A DNA stretch of 64,000 nucleotides from Chloroflexota bacterium (GTDB lineage Bacteria > Chloroflexota > Dehalococcoidia > Lucifugimonadales > UBA3495). The DNA lies in contig PBMF01000025.1 of assembly GCA_002721995.1 (NCBI GenBank), positions 151,834 through 215,833 on the forward strand, written 5' to 3'. This document shows, in pieces, positions 27,001-36,112 of the stretch (position 1 is its first letter; the number at the start of each line of letters is the position of its first letter). A program made the position numbers and the translations under genes. The notes beneath the pieces are model-generated. The model worked only from the letters and a program-made list of their open reading frames with translations. It was not told where the DNA came from and ran no database searches.

Positions 27001-27297
27001 TTAGGCGACGTAATTCACCACCAGGACCGGCCGGTTTTGCTCCGTGTCGTGGTTTCGGCTGTCGAACCTCTTGGCGGACCGGGACTGGGACTCGTCGCCC
27101 AATAGCAGCCAACCGATGTTGCCCGCCGGGTCGTCCAGCCAGCCCTGAACGTCGGTGACCAATCGGTCGGTCGACTCCCAGGTGTAACTGCCGGCGCCTT
27201 TCACGGTGACGGTACTGCTTGCATCGGCGACGAAGTCACCGCCCGGCTTGTCCCAGTCCAGCGACTGGAACGCCCGCTAAGTCCAGGTCGGCGCTCC
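27001..27297 (-). pseudogene. Remnant of a DNRLRE-type secreted protein (C-terminal end)
   Basis: About 98 codons in one frame resemble the end of a DNRLRE carbohydrate-binding-like domain: GAPTWT, RAFQSLDWDKPGGDFV, WLDDPAGNIGWLLLG and the usual ending RPVLVVNYV. An in-frame TAG at 27279-27277 replaces the residue after TWT, and a TAA at 27300 closes the frame upstream. Nothing of the N-terminal part is left. Converges on the monooxygenase gene. Clearly decayed. Confidence 0.7.
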
Positions 27298-27459
27298 TTA
27301 TATTGCTACGTATCCAATAAGACTTACGGATCAAAATCCCGACTTAGTATCATCAGATCGACTTGGGAACCTTGGATCTTCGCCGCTGCCAGGCACGGCA
27401 CCTTAGCCAACCGTTTCGGCATCATACCAGAAGACCCAAGGGGCCTCTTTCGCGGTCCG

Positions 27460-27487
27460 CCGGTGGTTCTTCACCGGTGGTTCTTCA
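27460..27487 (+). repeat. Tandem 14-bp direct repeat
   Basis: CCGGTGGTTCTTCA occurs twice in a row without a gap, ending 5 bases before the -10 box at 27492. It could be a tandem activator site or a slippage duplication. Confidence 0.6.
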
Positions 27488-27527
27488 TATGTATAATGCT
27501 AGAATCCTGCCCGTGACGGGCGGGCAG
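27470..27527 (+). promoter_or_regulatory. Promoter and leader hairpin of the MaoC pair
   Basis: A consensus TATAAT lies at 27492-27497, with only a poor -35 (TTCACC at 27470, 16-base spacer) inside the tandem repeat. CTGCCCG / CGGGCAG (27507-27527) forms a stem in the leader. Transcription would begin near 27504, about 50 bases before the ATG. Confidence 0.5.
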
Positions 27528-27552
27528 ATTCTCGATTAGGACGGACTCAGAT

Positions 27553-27972
27553 ATGGCCGAGGTTGACAACCGTATTGAGCTCGACTGGGACGCTTTGGAG
27601 GTCGGCGAGACCTTCGAGAAGTTCGAATACGTGCTCACCCAGGAAATGATAGATACCTACAGGAAAGGGGTAATGGACCCGGAGGCCAGTTTCCCCACCA
27701 TCGCCCACAAGGTGGACGTGCGCCAGTACAACGCCAAGTACACCGATGCCGGGTCGGTCAATGCCCGCTGCGCCTTCCACTGCTACAACTCCCCCGTGGC
27801 CGGCAAGAAATTGACGGTGACCGCTTGGATCGCCGACAAGTACCTGCGGCGGGGCAAGAACTACATCGTCACAGAGGCTGTCTCGGTGGACGAGGACGGC
27901 CGGCTCATCGACCGGGTTATCACCCACGAGCTGAAGCAGCCGTCGGAGGTGGGCAAGAAATGGGGCGGGTAA
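27553..27972 (+). CDS. MaoC-like hotdog-fold protein (first of a pair)
   Basis: 139 residues. The pattern fits the FAS1-type or N-terminal half of two-gene R-hydratases: ALEVGETFEKFEYVLTQEMI, then ARCAFHCYNSPVAGKKLTVT and GRLIDRVITHELKQP. It lacks an obvious catalytic D-x5-H, which would be in the partner. The second MaoC gene overlaps its end by 13 bases, pointing to translational coupling and a heteromeric enzyme that hydrates enoyl-CoA. Substrate is unknown. Confidence 0.75.
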   Translation: MAEVDNRIELDWDALEVGETFEKFEYVLTQEMIDTYRKGVMDPEASFPTIAHKVDVRQYNAKYTDAGSVNARCAFHCYNSPVAGKKLTVTAWIADKYLRRGKNYIVTEAVSVDEDGRLIDRVITHELKQPSEVGKKWGG

Positions 27973-28415
27973 TCAGAGGCTACAAAGAGGGCGACGAGAT
28001 AACGCCCCTGGTCAAGGAGATGACCCAGGAGGCTATCAACCTGTTTGAGGGCAGCGCCGGCAATACCGGGCCTTCCCAGTTCACCGACGAACATTCGGCC
28101 AAGGAGGTGCTGGGTACCAAGGGCACCGTGGCGTCGGGCCGCATGTCCCTAACCTTCGCCATCGAGATGATGCGCCGCCACTTCGGCGCCGACGTCTTCG
28201 ACCACACGGGCGTGGTCGACCTGCGTTTCCTGCGGCCGGTGCGCCCCGGCGACACCATCACATTCTCCGGCACGGTCAGCGGCACCAGCCGGGAGGCCAA
28301 CGGTAGCAAGGTGTCCGTGGACATCGGGGTCAAGAACCAGCGGGGCGACACCACGGGCGTTGGGCAGGGGAGCGCCATCGTTCCCAACGCCTACCTGCCT
28401 GCAGAAGATCTGTAG
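27960..28415 (+). CDS. MaoC family dehydratase (second of a pair)
   Basis: 151 residues from the ATG at 27960, which overlaps the previous gene; GGAGGTG lies about 10 bases upstream. Hotdog fold with the MaoC motif SQFTDEHSAKEVLG, followed by GTVASGRMSLTFAIEMMRRH and the FLRPVRPGDTITF strand. Asp and His in FTDEH are the expected hydratase residues. It would catalyse (R)-specific hydration of trans-2-enoyl-CoA, together with the upstream subunit. A strong terminator follows. Confidence 0.85.
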   Translation: MGRVIRGYKEGDEITPLVKEMTQEAINLFEGSAGNTGPSQFTDEHSAKEVLGTKGTVASGRMSLTFAIEMMRRHFGADVFDHTGVVDLRFLRPVRPGDTITFSGTVSGTSREANGSKVSVDIGVKNQRGDTTGVGQGSAIVPNAYLPAEDL

Positions 28416-28437
28416 TTTTCGGGCATCACGGGAATTC

Positions 28438-28476
28438 AAAAAGGCCCTGGGTCATTCCGACCCGGGGCCTTTTTAC
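28438..28476. terminator. Strong terminator after the MaoC pair
   Basis: A stem of about 16 bp (AAAAAGGCCC-GGGTC / GACCCGGGGCCTTTTT) with a T5 end. It is symmetrical and also ends the minus-strand acyl-CoA dehydrogenase pseudogene. Confidence 0.88.
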
Positions 28477-28523
28477 GTTTCTCGACTAACGCTGGGGATA
28501 CCGCCGGGGATATCGATGGAATG

Positions 28524-29671
28524 TTATCCCCAACGGGGAGTCTCGTCCGGGTTGACGCCCAAGGCGGTCTTGCCGACGAATTCCATGGTGAGAGCGTTGT
28601 TGGCTGGGTGAATCCTGGCCAACCGGGCTTCGCGCCAGAGCCGCTCGAACCCGCTCTTTTTGAAGATGCTGAACCCACCCATGGTCGCGTCGACCACCCG
28701 CCAGGTGCCTTTGGCGGCGTGGCGCTTGGTAGCCGTCAACTTCAGGGCCAGTTGTGGCAGTGGTCAACGCCGTTGGCCCAGTCCTCGGCGGTGCAGTAGA
28801 TGTAGGCCCCTACGGCCTCCATCTCGATGACCATCTCTGCGATTGCGTGCTGCACCTCTGGGTGGTAGGCCATGGCGCGGCTAATGGCCATCGACTTCTT
28901 GGTTTGGACCGCCGCGATGGTCTCGCCCAGGACGAGCTGGGCATTGCCGTAATAGACGTTGGAGAACCGCAGGAGTGCCCAGGCGAAGATGCCCAAGACA
29001 AACAGGTCCGCGCCACCGGCCCCGGCGTCAACAACCCTGGTGATGTACTCATCGGACACGAACGCGCCTTAGAGAATGGTGTCCTGGCTTTGGGTGGCCC
29101 TCATGCCCACAGTGTCCCAGGTCTCCTAAATCCTGTACCCGTCGCTGTTCCGGGGCATGAATGCGTGGACGATTTTGGGGGCGTTGCGATCAGAGGAATC
29201 CATGCCATGTATGCCCAGGAACGTCCAGACCGGACTCAGGCTGTCGAACATCTTGTGGCCGGTGAATTTGTAGCCGCCGTCCGATTTTTCCGCGTTGGTG
29301 CTGGAGAGCAACAACGGCAGGTCGTTGCCGCCCTCGCCGTGCCCGGTGGCAAAGATATCGCCGTTGGCGGCGGCCTTCAACATCCATTCGGTGGACGTGT
29401 CACCGCGGCGCCAAACATCTGCGGCGAGGCCGGTCCAATAGAAGTGCATGTTCGCGGCCAGAGCGGTAGCAGCGGCGTGGTAGGCCAGACGCCGCTGCTC
29501 CTGGCAGACCTCGGCCAGATTCATCCATAGGCCGCCCAACTCCTTGGGCACCGCCGCCAGCATGTAACCCGCCTCTTTCAACTCCTCGAAGAACTTGTTG
29601 TCCCGGTCGTTTTCCATGCAGCGCTGCAAAAGGGCATCGGAAAGGACAGAGTTCGGGTTGGTGGTGGTCAT
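28524..29671 (-). pseudogene. Acyl-CoA dehydrogenase, broken by two stops and a frameshift
   Basis: Together the pieces make about 382 residues, the normal length of an acyl-CoA dehydrogenase. The N-terminal third has EELKEAGYMLAAVPKELGG and GGNDLPLLLSS; then ETWDTVGMRATQSQDTIL, and a C-terminal half ending in the helix GETIAAVQTKKSMAISRAM and VDATMGGFSIFKKSGFERL (flavin-proximal end). A TAG at 29128-29126 and a TAA at 29071-29069 interrupt the frame, and a single base is missing near 28742. Three independent lesions show that it is truly dead. The ribosome site upstream of ATG 29671 is still good. Confidence 0.85.
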
Positions 29672-29811
29672 TTTGTTTCTCCCAGTGGACGTGGGTCCCG
29701 TGAGTTGTTACCGCAACATAAATCGCGTCCGGAGATGAGACTGGAAAGTAAACCTGTGCGGAAGCGCGGGATGTTCGCGCGAGGCCGAGTGGCGGTCGAT
29801 CGGCCGTCCGG

Positions 29812-30585
29812 TTAGTCGTCGGTGGAAAAATATTTACCGGGTGTCACGCCAAGGGAGCGGCGAAACATGGAGATGAAGGCGCTGGGATTCTCGTAGCCCA
29901 CTTCCAACGCCACGGTTGTGACGGGCTCTCCCGAAGCCAGACGCATCAGCCTTTCCAATAACCTGGCCTGCCGTTGCCAATGTCGGAAAGTCATTCCTGT
30001 CTCAGCCAAAAACAGCCGGGCCAAAGTCCTGGGGCTGGCTCCCACAACAGGTCCCCAGTCCTCAAGGGTCGTTGAGTTCTCGGGGTGTTCTCGGAGGGCC
30101 GTGGTGATCTGACGAGCCCTGGGGGCCCACGGCTCAGGCAGGTGAAGAGGCTCGACCGGGAGACGGCGGACCTCGTCCAAGATCAGGTCCATGATCCTGC
30201 CAGTCCGGCTCGCCGGCTCGTAGAGCTTTGGGGAATCAACCGCTCCCAGGATAAGCTCCCGTAACAGGGGAGAAACCGCGACAACCCCGCACTCTTGGGG
30301 TAGCCCATCCACTGAGTTTTCCCGCACGTACACGCTCCGCATGGAAACGGGTCCGGAAGACTAGATCTGGTGCTCGGTCTTGGCCGGTATCCATACGCCC
30401 CGGTGTTGAGGCACCACCCAGCTGCCGGTATCGGCGGTGACCTTCACCACGCCGGCGCAGGCATAGACCAGTTGCGCTCTGCCGTGGCAGTGGCGGTCCG
30501 AGCGGTAGCCACCGGGATACTCCGAAGCCCGCACCACTACATCGCGGTCGATTTCTTCGCCAAATGCGTCGTGTACAGCGTCCAT
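29812..30585 (-). pseudogene. AraC family transcriptional regulator interrupted by one amber codon
   Basis: About 257 residues in one continuous frame apart from TAG at 30363-30361. Before it lies the cupin-type sensing part (GYRSDRHCHGRAQLVYACAG, then WIPAKTEHQI); after it come SSGPVSMRSVYVREN and the two helix-turn-helix units (VVGASPRTLARLFLAETG and VALEVGYENPSAFISMFRRS), ending in GVTPGKYF. Homologues usually have Arg or another residue at the stop. Divergent from the MFS gene at 30708, its likely target. A single lesion means readthrough or sequencing error should be considered. Confidence 0.85.
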
Positions 30586-30707
30586 ATGTTGTGTTGTTTC
30601 AGGTATTTCTTGGCAGGATACCGCCAGATTGTACTTTCCCTGCTGGGTATACTCAACTCTGATCCGATCCCATCAACTCTCCCGATCCAAACCAGCAGAG
30701 AATAACG

Positions 30708-31937
30708 ATGGCAAGTATTGATGCGGCCTCCGGCGCGACCAAAGATGTGCGGCTGACGGCCCGGGTGATGGTGACGGCCCTGGCCACCGGCCACGTGGCC
30801 TTCCACTGGATCCTGCAGAGCTTCGTGGTGGTGCTGCCGGAGATTCAGCGGACCTTTGGCCTGAACGGTGTGGGAGTGGGCGGCATTCTGACCATGCGGG
30901 AACTGGCCTCCGGCTTGGTGGCGTTGCCAGGCGGAGTTGTGGTGGATGTGGTGCGCCGTTGGTGGGGGCCGCTTCTGGCGGTATGTGTCGGGGCATCGGG
31001 CCTGGGCTCGCTGCTCATGGGAATCTCCCCCGCGTATCCGCTTCTGCTCTTGGGAGTGGCTGTGGTGGCCATCTCCCACTCCCTATGGCATCTGCCCGCC
31101 GCGGCTTCGCTTTCCCACCATTTTGCCGAACGGAGGGGGACCATGCTGGCCTTCCACGGTGTCGGCGGCAGTATCGGCGACGTGGCCGGCCCGCTGATCA
31201 CCGGAGCGCTCCTCTTGGTACTGGGCTGGCGGGGAATTCTCAGCGTCTACGCGGTGGCGCCCATATTCATGGGATTCATGGCTGTCTGGGCGTTCCGTAA
31301 CATTGGCGACGTGAAATACGAAGCCAGCAAGGAACTGGACCTGGCCGGGCGCGTCGCCATGACCAAGACCCTGCTGAAGAGCAACGTTTTATGGGGATTG
31401 ACCATCGTTCGCGGTCTCCGCTCCATGGCCCTGGTGGCGTTGGTGACCCTGCTCCCCCTGTACCTGGGCAACGACCTGGACCTGGGGGTTTTCAACCGCG
31501 GCTTCCACATCGGAATGCTGATCGCGGTGGGGCTGCTGGCCAAGCCGGCGGCCGGATATCTGTCCGACAGGTTCGGGCGGAAACAGCTCCTCGTGCCCGG
31601 GCTCGCCTGGTCCTGTGTGATGTCTTTGGCGCTGATAGTGTTTGACGACGGTATAACACTCACCATCGCCATTGGGCTATTGGGACTCTTTTTGTACCCG
31701 GACCAGCCCATTCTCACCGCCGCCGTATTCGACGTGGTCGGGCGCGAGGTAGCGACCACCGGTCTGGGAGTGGTGTCCTTCGCCAGCTTCCTCATGGCGG
31801 CGACTTCATCGCTGATAGCGGGGGCCATCTATGAGGTTGCCGGCTTCGAGGTGGGCCTGTACTACATCGCCGGTCTCTTTGCCCTTGCCGCGGTCATATT
31901 CGCCGTTCTTCCCTTGTCCCGTCGGATAAGCGAATAG
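30708..31937 (+). CDS. MFS transporter
   Basis: 409 residues, 12 predicted helices. Motif A-like loops: GGVVVDVVRRWWGPLLAVC between helices 2 and 3 and AGYLSDRFGRKQLLVPG between helices 8 and 9; SHHFAERRGTMLAFHGVGGS follows helix 4. An Actinobacteria/Chloroflexi-type drug or metabolite carrier; substrate unknown. GAGAAT lies before the ATG. Divergent from the amber-interrupted AraC regulator, which probably once controlled it. Confidence 0.9.
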   Translation: MASIDAASGATKDVRLTARVMVTALATGHVAFHWILQSFVVVLPEIQRTFGLNGVGVGGILTMRELASGLVALPGGVVVDVVRRWWGPLLAVCVGASGLGSLLMGISPAYPLLLLGVAVVAISHSLWHLPAAASLSHHFAERRGTMLAFHGVGGSIGDVAGPLITGALLLVLGWRGILSVYAVAPIFMGFMAVWAFRNIGDVKYEASKELDLAGRVAMTKTLLKSNVLWGLTIVRGLRSMALVALVTLLPLYLGNDLDLGVFNRGFHIGMLIAVGLLAKPAAGYLSDRFGRKQLLVPGLAWSCVMSLALIVFDDGITLTIAIGLLGLFLYPDQPILTAAVFDVVGREVATTGLGVVSFASFLMAATSSLIAGAIYEVAGFEVGLYYIAGLFALAAVIFAVLPLSRRISE

Positions 31938-32253
31938 GGCTGGACCAGGAGAATGATTGCGCCCCCGGCTGGAGAGACTGGGGGAGCGTTTCGCGGGAGG
32001 GCGATCGTAAAACCCCGGAGGAGGGGGCGGTTTGTCCAGTATTTAGGCGGGCTTCTGCAATGTCAGAAACGCAGATACTAGACTAAACGCTGACAAGACA
32101 TAACCCAAGTTGTACCCGGGTCATGTTGTGTGGGCTGAATGGCCCACCGGGCAGCCCAGTTTGACTGGCCAAAGATGGCTCAGAAAAGACTGAGGCCCGC
32201 CTGTCAGGACTGTGTCCAACAGGCGGGACCCTGTTTATCGTAGTGCCGGGTGG
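31938..32253. other. Intergenic region, only a terminator seen
   Basis: 316 bases between convergent genes. GC-rich imperfect hairpins near 31960 and the terminator at 32196 are the only structure; no coding signal or known RNA. Confidence 0.5.
32196..32227. terminator. Hairpin between convergent genes
   Basis: Perfect 9-bp stem CCCGCCTGT / ACAGGCGGG with a 14-nt loop. T-rich sequence follows only loosely (CTGTTTAT on plus, CTCAGTCTTTTC on minus). Confidence 0.6.
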
Positions 32254-33096
32254 TCAGGAGATCAGCCTGGCGCACTCGTCAATGATGGGTGTGACCTTGT
32301 CTCGCTCTTCCGAAGGCAGGGAGAAGATCACCCGGTCCACGCCGGCGTCCCGCAGACGGCCGATCAGTTCCGGGTCGGGCCGGACGCCGAAACTGGTGAT
32401 GTTCAGAGAATTGGGGTCTCTGCCAGCCTCCTCCGCCTGTTTCTTCAGCAGCACGATCTTCTCGCCCAGGCTGGCCCCTCCGCCACGGCCTCCGATGGGC
32501 ATCCAGCCGTCGCAGTACTCCACCACCCGGTCGAAGGTGGTGGGGCCGTCTCCGCCCATGAGGATGGGCGGGTGGGGCCGCTGTACCGGTTTGGGGTAGG
32601 CCCACATCTTGTCGAAATCCACGTGGTTGCCGTGGAATTCGGCCTCCTCTTGGGTCCATATCTCTTTCATGGCCAGGATATTCTCGCGGAGTATCCGCCA
32701 GCGCCGCCGGAAATTGGTCCCGTGGTCTTCCATCTCCTCGGCGTTCCAGCCGCCTCCGATGCCGAAGATGAATCGGCCTCCAGAGAGCATGTCCAGGCTG
32801 GCGATTTCCTTGGCCGTCACGATGGGGTCGCGCTCGATCATGAGACAGATACCGGTGCCCAGATTGATGTTTTTGGTCACGCTAGCGGCGGCGGTGAGGG
32901 CCACGAATGGGTCCAGGGTGTGCCAATAGTCCCTGGGTAGTTCGGGCCCGCCGGGCCAGGGACTGATGCGGCTGGCGGGGATGTGGGTATGCTCCGGTAC
33001 CCACATGGACTCAAACCCCCGGTCCTCCAGCATTTTGGCCAAGTCATCCGGACGGATGGAATAGTCGGTCGAGAACATCATTGCGCCGTAGTCCAT
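32254..33096 (-). CDS. LLM class F420/FMN-dependent oxidoreductase (TIGR03619-like)
   Basis: 280 residues, luciferase-like TIM barrel. Typical segments: FESMWVPEHTHIPASRISPW, the DPFVALTAAASVTKNINLGT block, KEIASLDMLSGGRFIFGIGG (about 92-111), VQRPHPPILMGGDGPTTFDR and GVDRVIFSLPSEERD. These fit the F420-dependent branch, so the cofactor may be F420 rather than FMN; sequence alone cannot settle this. Single gene; the TfoX-like gene is upstream. Confidence 0.9.
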   Translation of the reverse strand: MDYGAMMFSTDYSIRPDDLAKMLEDRGFESMWVPEHTHIPASRISPWPGGPELPRDYWHTLDPFVALTAAASVTKNINLGTGICLMIERDPIVTAKEIASLDMLSGGRFIFGIGGGWNAEEMEDHGTNFRRRWRILRENILAMKEIWTQEEAEFHGNHVDFDKMWAYPKPVQRPHPPILMGGDGPTTFDRVVEYCDGWMPIGGRGGGASLGEKIVLLKKQAEEAGRDPNSLNITSFGVRPDPELIGRLRDAGVDRVIFSLPSEERDKVTPIIDECARLIS

Positions 33097-33177
33097 ATCG
33101 CCTCACTCACAAATGGGCGGGCAAGCAGCCCGCCAAGGTGGGGCCAGTATAGCACCGGACAGCGGCGCGTTAGAGGG

Positions 33178-33506
33178 TTACTTGGCCAGCAGGGACTTGG
33201 AGAAAGAGGCGCCGCGCTCGACCCAGTCGGCCAGGGATGAGTCCGTGGCGATGCCCTCTGCCTCGACAAATACAAACCCCTTCATGGGGTGTCCGGTGAA
33301 GTCCATGGGCCGGGCGTTGGGCCGGGTGAGGGCGTCCTCGAACTTTTCCGGGCCCGGGCGGACCATCAGGTCCGAGCCGGTCACGCCCACGGCCATATTT
33401 CCACCGACCAAGAAGCATGCACCGCCGAATATCTTTTTCTCGGTGTAGCCGGGCTCGAACCGGAGTACCGCGCGGACGCGCTCGGCCAGTTTTCGTCATA
33501 GGGCAT
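33178..33506 (-). pseudogene. TfoX N-terminal domain protein with one frameshift
   Basis: Repaired, it is a complete TfoX-N protein of about 109 residues: MPYDEN, then LAERVRAVLRF, EKKIFGGACFLVGGNMAVGV, LMVRPGPEKFEDAL and RPMDFTGHPMKGFVFV. One base is missing in the T run at 33490-33493 after the sixth codon, which joins the ATG at 33506 to the rest. No other lesion is present, so sequencing error is quite possible. The family is small and soluble, of unknown function outside competence regulators. Confidence 0.72.
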
Positions 33507-33622
33507 GGGATCCATCCTCTATCACGCGTTTATCTCGGCCCGGCGGCCTGCTGGAAACCTGGAAGAGGTCGAATTAGAGGGAAATAGGTGACTGGGGGTG
33601 TTGGTTACGCATCTGGCTTCTG

Positions 33623-34956
33623 GTGCCCATCCTCTTCGACGCCACCGCCGCCTTCGCGGGTCTGGTTGGGGTCTGGATCAACGAGTGTAAGAAGTTCCGC
33701 AGCGAGTGGATGGGCTACCAGCTGACAAATTATCCCAGGATTAGCATCGTGAACCCCGTTTATAACGGCGCCGACAGCCTGGCCAACGCGGTCCAGTCTC
33801 TACGCAAGCAGACCTTCCCGCCCAAACAGATAGAGGTCATTGTGGTGGACAACGGGAGCACCGACGAGACGGAGCGAAACTACCTCCAGCAGCAGCTTCT
33901 GAACACCCTGGGGCATTGCATTGGATATCCATGCCAGCCAAGGGCAAACGCTGGGCACTGAACGCCGGAATCCACATGGCCACCGGGGAATTCATCGCGA
34001 ATGTGGACGCGGACGTGTCACTGAACCCGTCCCCCCTGGCCAACATGGTCAAAGCATTCCGGGCCGACCCTAATCTGGTCGCAGCCACCGGGGCCATTGT
34101 GCTTGCCCCGGACGACGGGAAGGAGAAGAGCCCCTTCCGTTACATGCTGCAGGAATGTGAGTTCATAGAGTACCTGATGGCCTTCCGTGTGGGACACCAT
34201 TACCAGACCGTGGCCAACAGCATCTTCACGCTGGCCGGGGCATTCTCTTTCTTCCGCCGCGAGCTGCTGCTGAACCTGCCCCAGTACACGAACCGCACGG
34301 TCTTCGAGGACACAGATATCACCTTCGTTATCCGCGAGAGATTCCCGGATGCCGGAGTGGCCTGCCTCGCGGACGCGGTGGCATACGTGGAATCGTCCCA
34401 TTCCCTGGCTTCGGTCTACTCCCAACGGGTGCGCTGGCAGCGGGGCGAGCTTGAGGTGGCCGCCTGCAACCCCGAAGCTCTGATCAAGAACCTGTTCAGT
34501 TTCTTGGGGATGGCGCCCGCCCGCACGCTGATCATCGACCATACCCTGGCCTTTCCCCGGGTGGTCTGGACCTTTGTCCTGTCCATGATGTGGCTATTTG
34601 GATATGCCCTGCCGCTGGTGGTCTTGGCAACGATGCTGATGTACGCGTGCTCAATGGTGGTGGAAGGCATGACCATGTTCACCTGCTACTTGCTGGTCCG
34701 GGGTGATACGAGGGCCAGAGTAAAGTAGCACTGGTGGCTGGTAGCTGTGCTGCCGGCCTACCGTTTCATGATCTTCTGGTTTCGCCTGAGCGGGTTCCTC
34801 ACAGTGCTCAACGAGCCGGCCGGCTGGAAGACCAAGGTCCCCTGGGAGCAGGCGGCCGAACATGTGGAAACCCTCAAGCAGCGGACGCGCGAGATCGGCG
34901 CTTCAACCGCCATGAGATTGGGCAGCGGAGTTGCCTGGGTAAAGGATCTCTTTTAG
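33623..34956 (+). pseudogene. Glycosyltransferase family 2 membrane protein, frameshift plus amber stop
   Basis: Three pieces line up as one GT2 enzyme of about 445 residues. Piece 1 has an N-terminal hydrophobic segment, then ISIVNPVYNGADSLANAVQS and VIVVDNGSTDET. Piece 2 begins at KGKRWALNAGIHMATGEFIA and carries DADVSLNPS, EDTDITFVIRERFPDAG and the QRVRWQRGELE acceptor motif, followed by membrane helices. Piece 3 starts HWWLVAVLPAYRFMIFW. The breaks are a missing G at 33910-33913 and TAG at 34726-34728. The true start is unclear (GTG 33623 or upstream). It ends overlapping the convergent dehydrogenase gene by 4 bases. Confidence 0.8.
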
Positions 34957-36038
34957 AAGGCCACCACCGAGCGCAGCACCTCGCCCCGCTCCATCTTGTG
35001 GAAGGCTTCTTCCACGTCGCCGATGCCGATGGTCTCGGTGACGAAGCGTTGCAGGTCCAGGCGGCCCTGCAAGTACAGGTCGATGAGCATGGGGAAGTCC
35101 CTGGATGGCAGGCAGTCACCGTACCAGGACGATTTCAGGCTCCCGCCCCGCCCGAACACCTCCAGCAGGGGAAGTTCAAGCTTCATGTCTGGACTGGGCA
35201 CGCCCACCAGGACCACCGTGCCGGCGTGGTCGCGGGCATAGAAAGCCTGTTCGTATGTAAGGGGATTGCCCACGGCCTCGATGGCCACGTCCACCCCATT
35301 TCCCCCGGTCAGTTTGCGTATCTCCTCCACCGGGTCGGCGGAGGACGAGTTGACGGTGTGGGTCGCGCCAAACTCCTTGGCCCAGCCCAGCTTCCGGTCG
35401 TCGATGTCCACTCCGATGATGGTGTGGGCGCCAGCCAGCCTGGCCCCGGCGATGGCCGCGTCGCCGACGCCGCCGCAGCCGAAGACCGCCACCGAGTCGC
35501 CCCGGCCCACGTTGCCGGTGTTCATGGCCGCGCCCAGACCGGCCATGATGCCGCAGCCCACCAGCCCGGCGGCTTCGGGGCTCGCCTGGGGGGATATCTT
35601 CACCGCCTGCCCGGCGTCCACCAGGCTCAGTTCGGCGAAGGCGCCGATGCCCAGCGCCGGCGACAGGGGAGTGCCGTCGGTCAGCGTCATGGGTTGGGAG
35701 GCGTTGCGGCTGGCGAAGCAGTACCAGGGAGCCCCGCGCTGACAGGAGCGGCAGGTTCCGCAGGGCGCACGCCAGGCGATTATGACAAAGTCGCCAGGGG
35801 CCACGTTGGTCACACCCTCGCCCACCGACTCCACCGTGCCAGAGGCCTCGTGGCCCAGCAGGAAGGGGAACTCATCGTTGATGGCCCCTTCGCGGTAGTG
35901 GAGGTCTGTGTGGCAGACACCGCAGGCTTTGATGCGCACCAACGCCTCGCTGGGGCCCGGATCGGGAACCAGGATGGGTGTCAGCTTCACCGGCGCGCCT
36001 TTGGCCTCTGCGACCACTCCGTTTACCTCATGGGCCAT
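34953..36038 (-). CDS. mscR: Zinc-dependent alcohol dehydrogenase, S-(hydroxymethyl)mycothiol dehydrogenase type
   Basis: 361-residue MDR enzyme. Close by eye to the mycothiol-dependent formaldehyde dehydrogenases of actinobacteria along its whole length: [33 protein letters not shown], the structural-zinc lobe [58 protein letters not shown] and [14 protein letters not shown]. These enzymes oxidise the formaldehyde-mycothiol adduct with NAD. Mycothiol is an actinobacterial thiol, so either the bacterium uses another thiol or the gene was transferred. Formaldehyde is a product of demethylation, e.g. by the sarcosine-oxidase-like gene at 43693. Confidence 0.87.
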   Translation of the reverse strand: MAHEVNGVVAEAKGAPVKLTPILVPDPGPSEALVRIKACGVCHTDLHYREGAINDEFPFLLGHEASGTVESVGEGVTNVAPGDFVIIAWRAPCGTCRSCQRGAPWYCFASRNASQPMTLTDGTPLSPALGIGAFAELSLVDAGQAVKISPQASPEAAGLVGCGIMAGLGAAMNTGNVGRGDSVAVFGCGGVGDAAIAGARLAGAHTIIGVDIDDRKLGWAKEFGATHTVNSSSADPVEEIRKLTGGNGVDVAIEAVGNPLTYEQAFYARDHAGTVVLVGVPSPDMKLELPLLEVFGRGGSLKSSWYGDCLPSRDFPMLIDLYLQGRLDLQRFVTETIGIGDVEEAFHKMERGEVLRSVVAF

Positions 36039-36112
36039 GGCTATCTAACTCCTACTCCGGCTTCTCTGGCCGTTCAATTATTTTTCGTTGGTCCGGAAAG
36101 GTCCCTTTCGGT

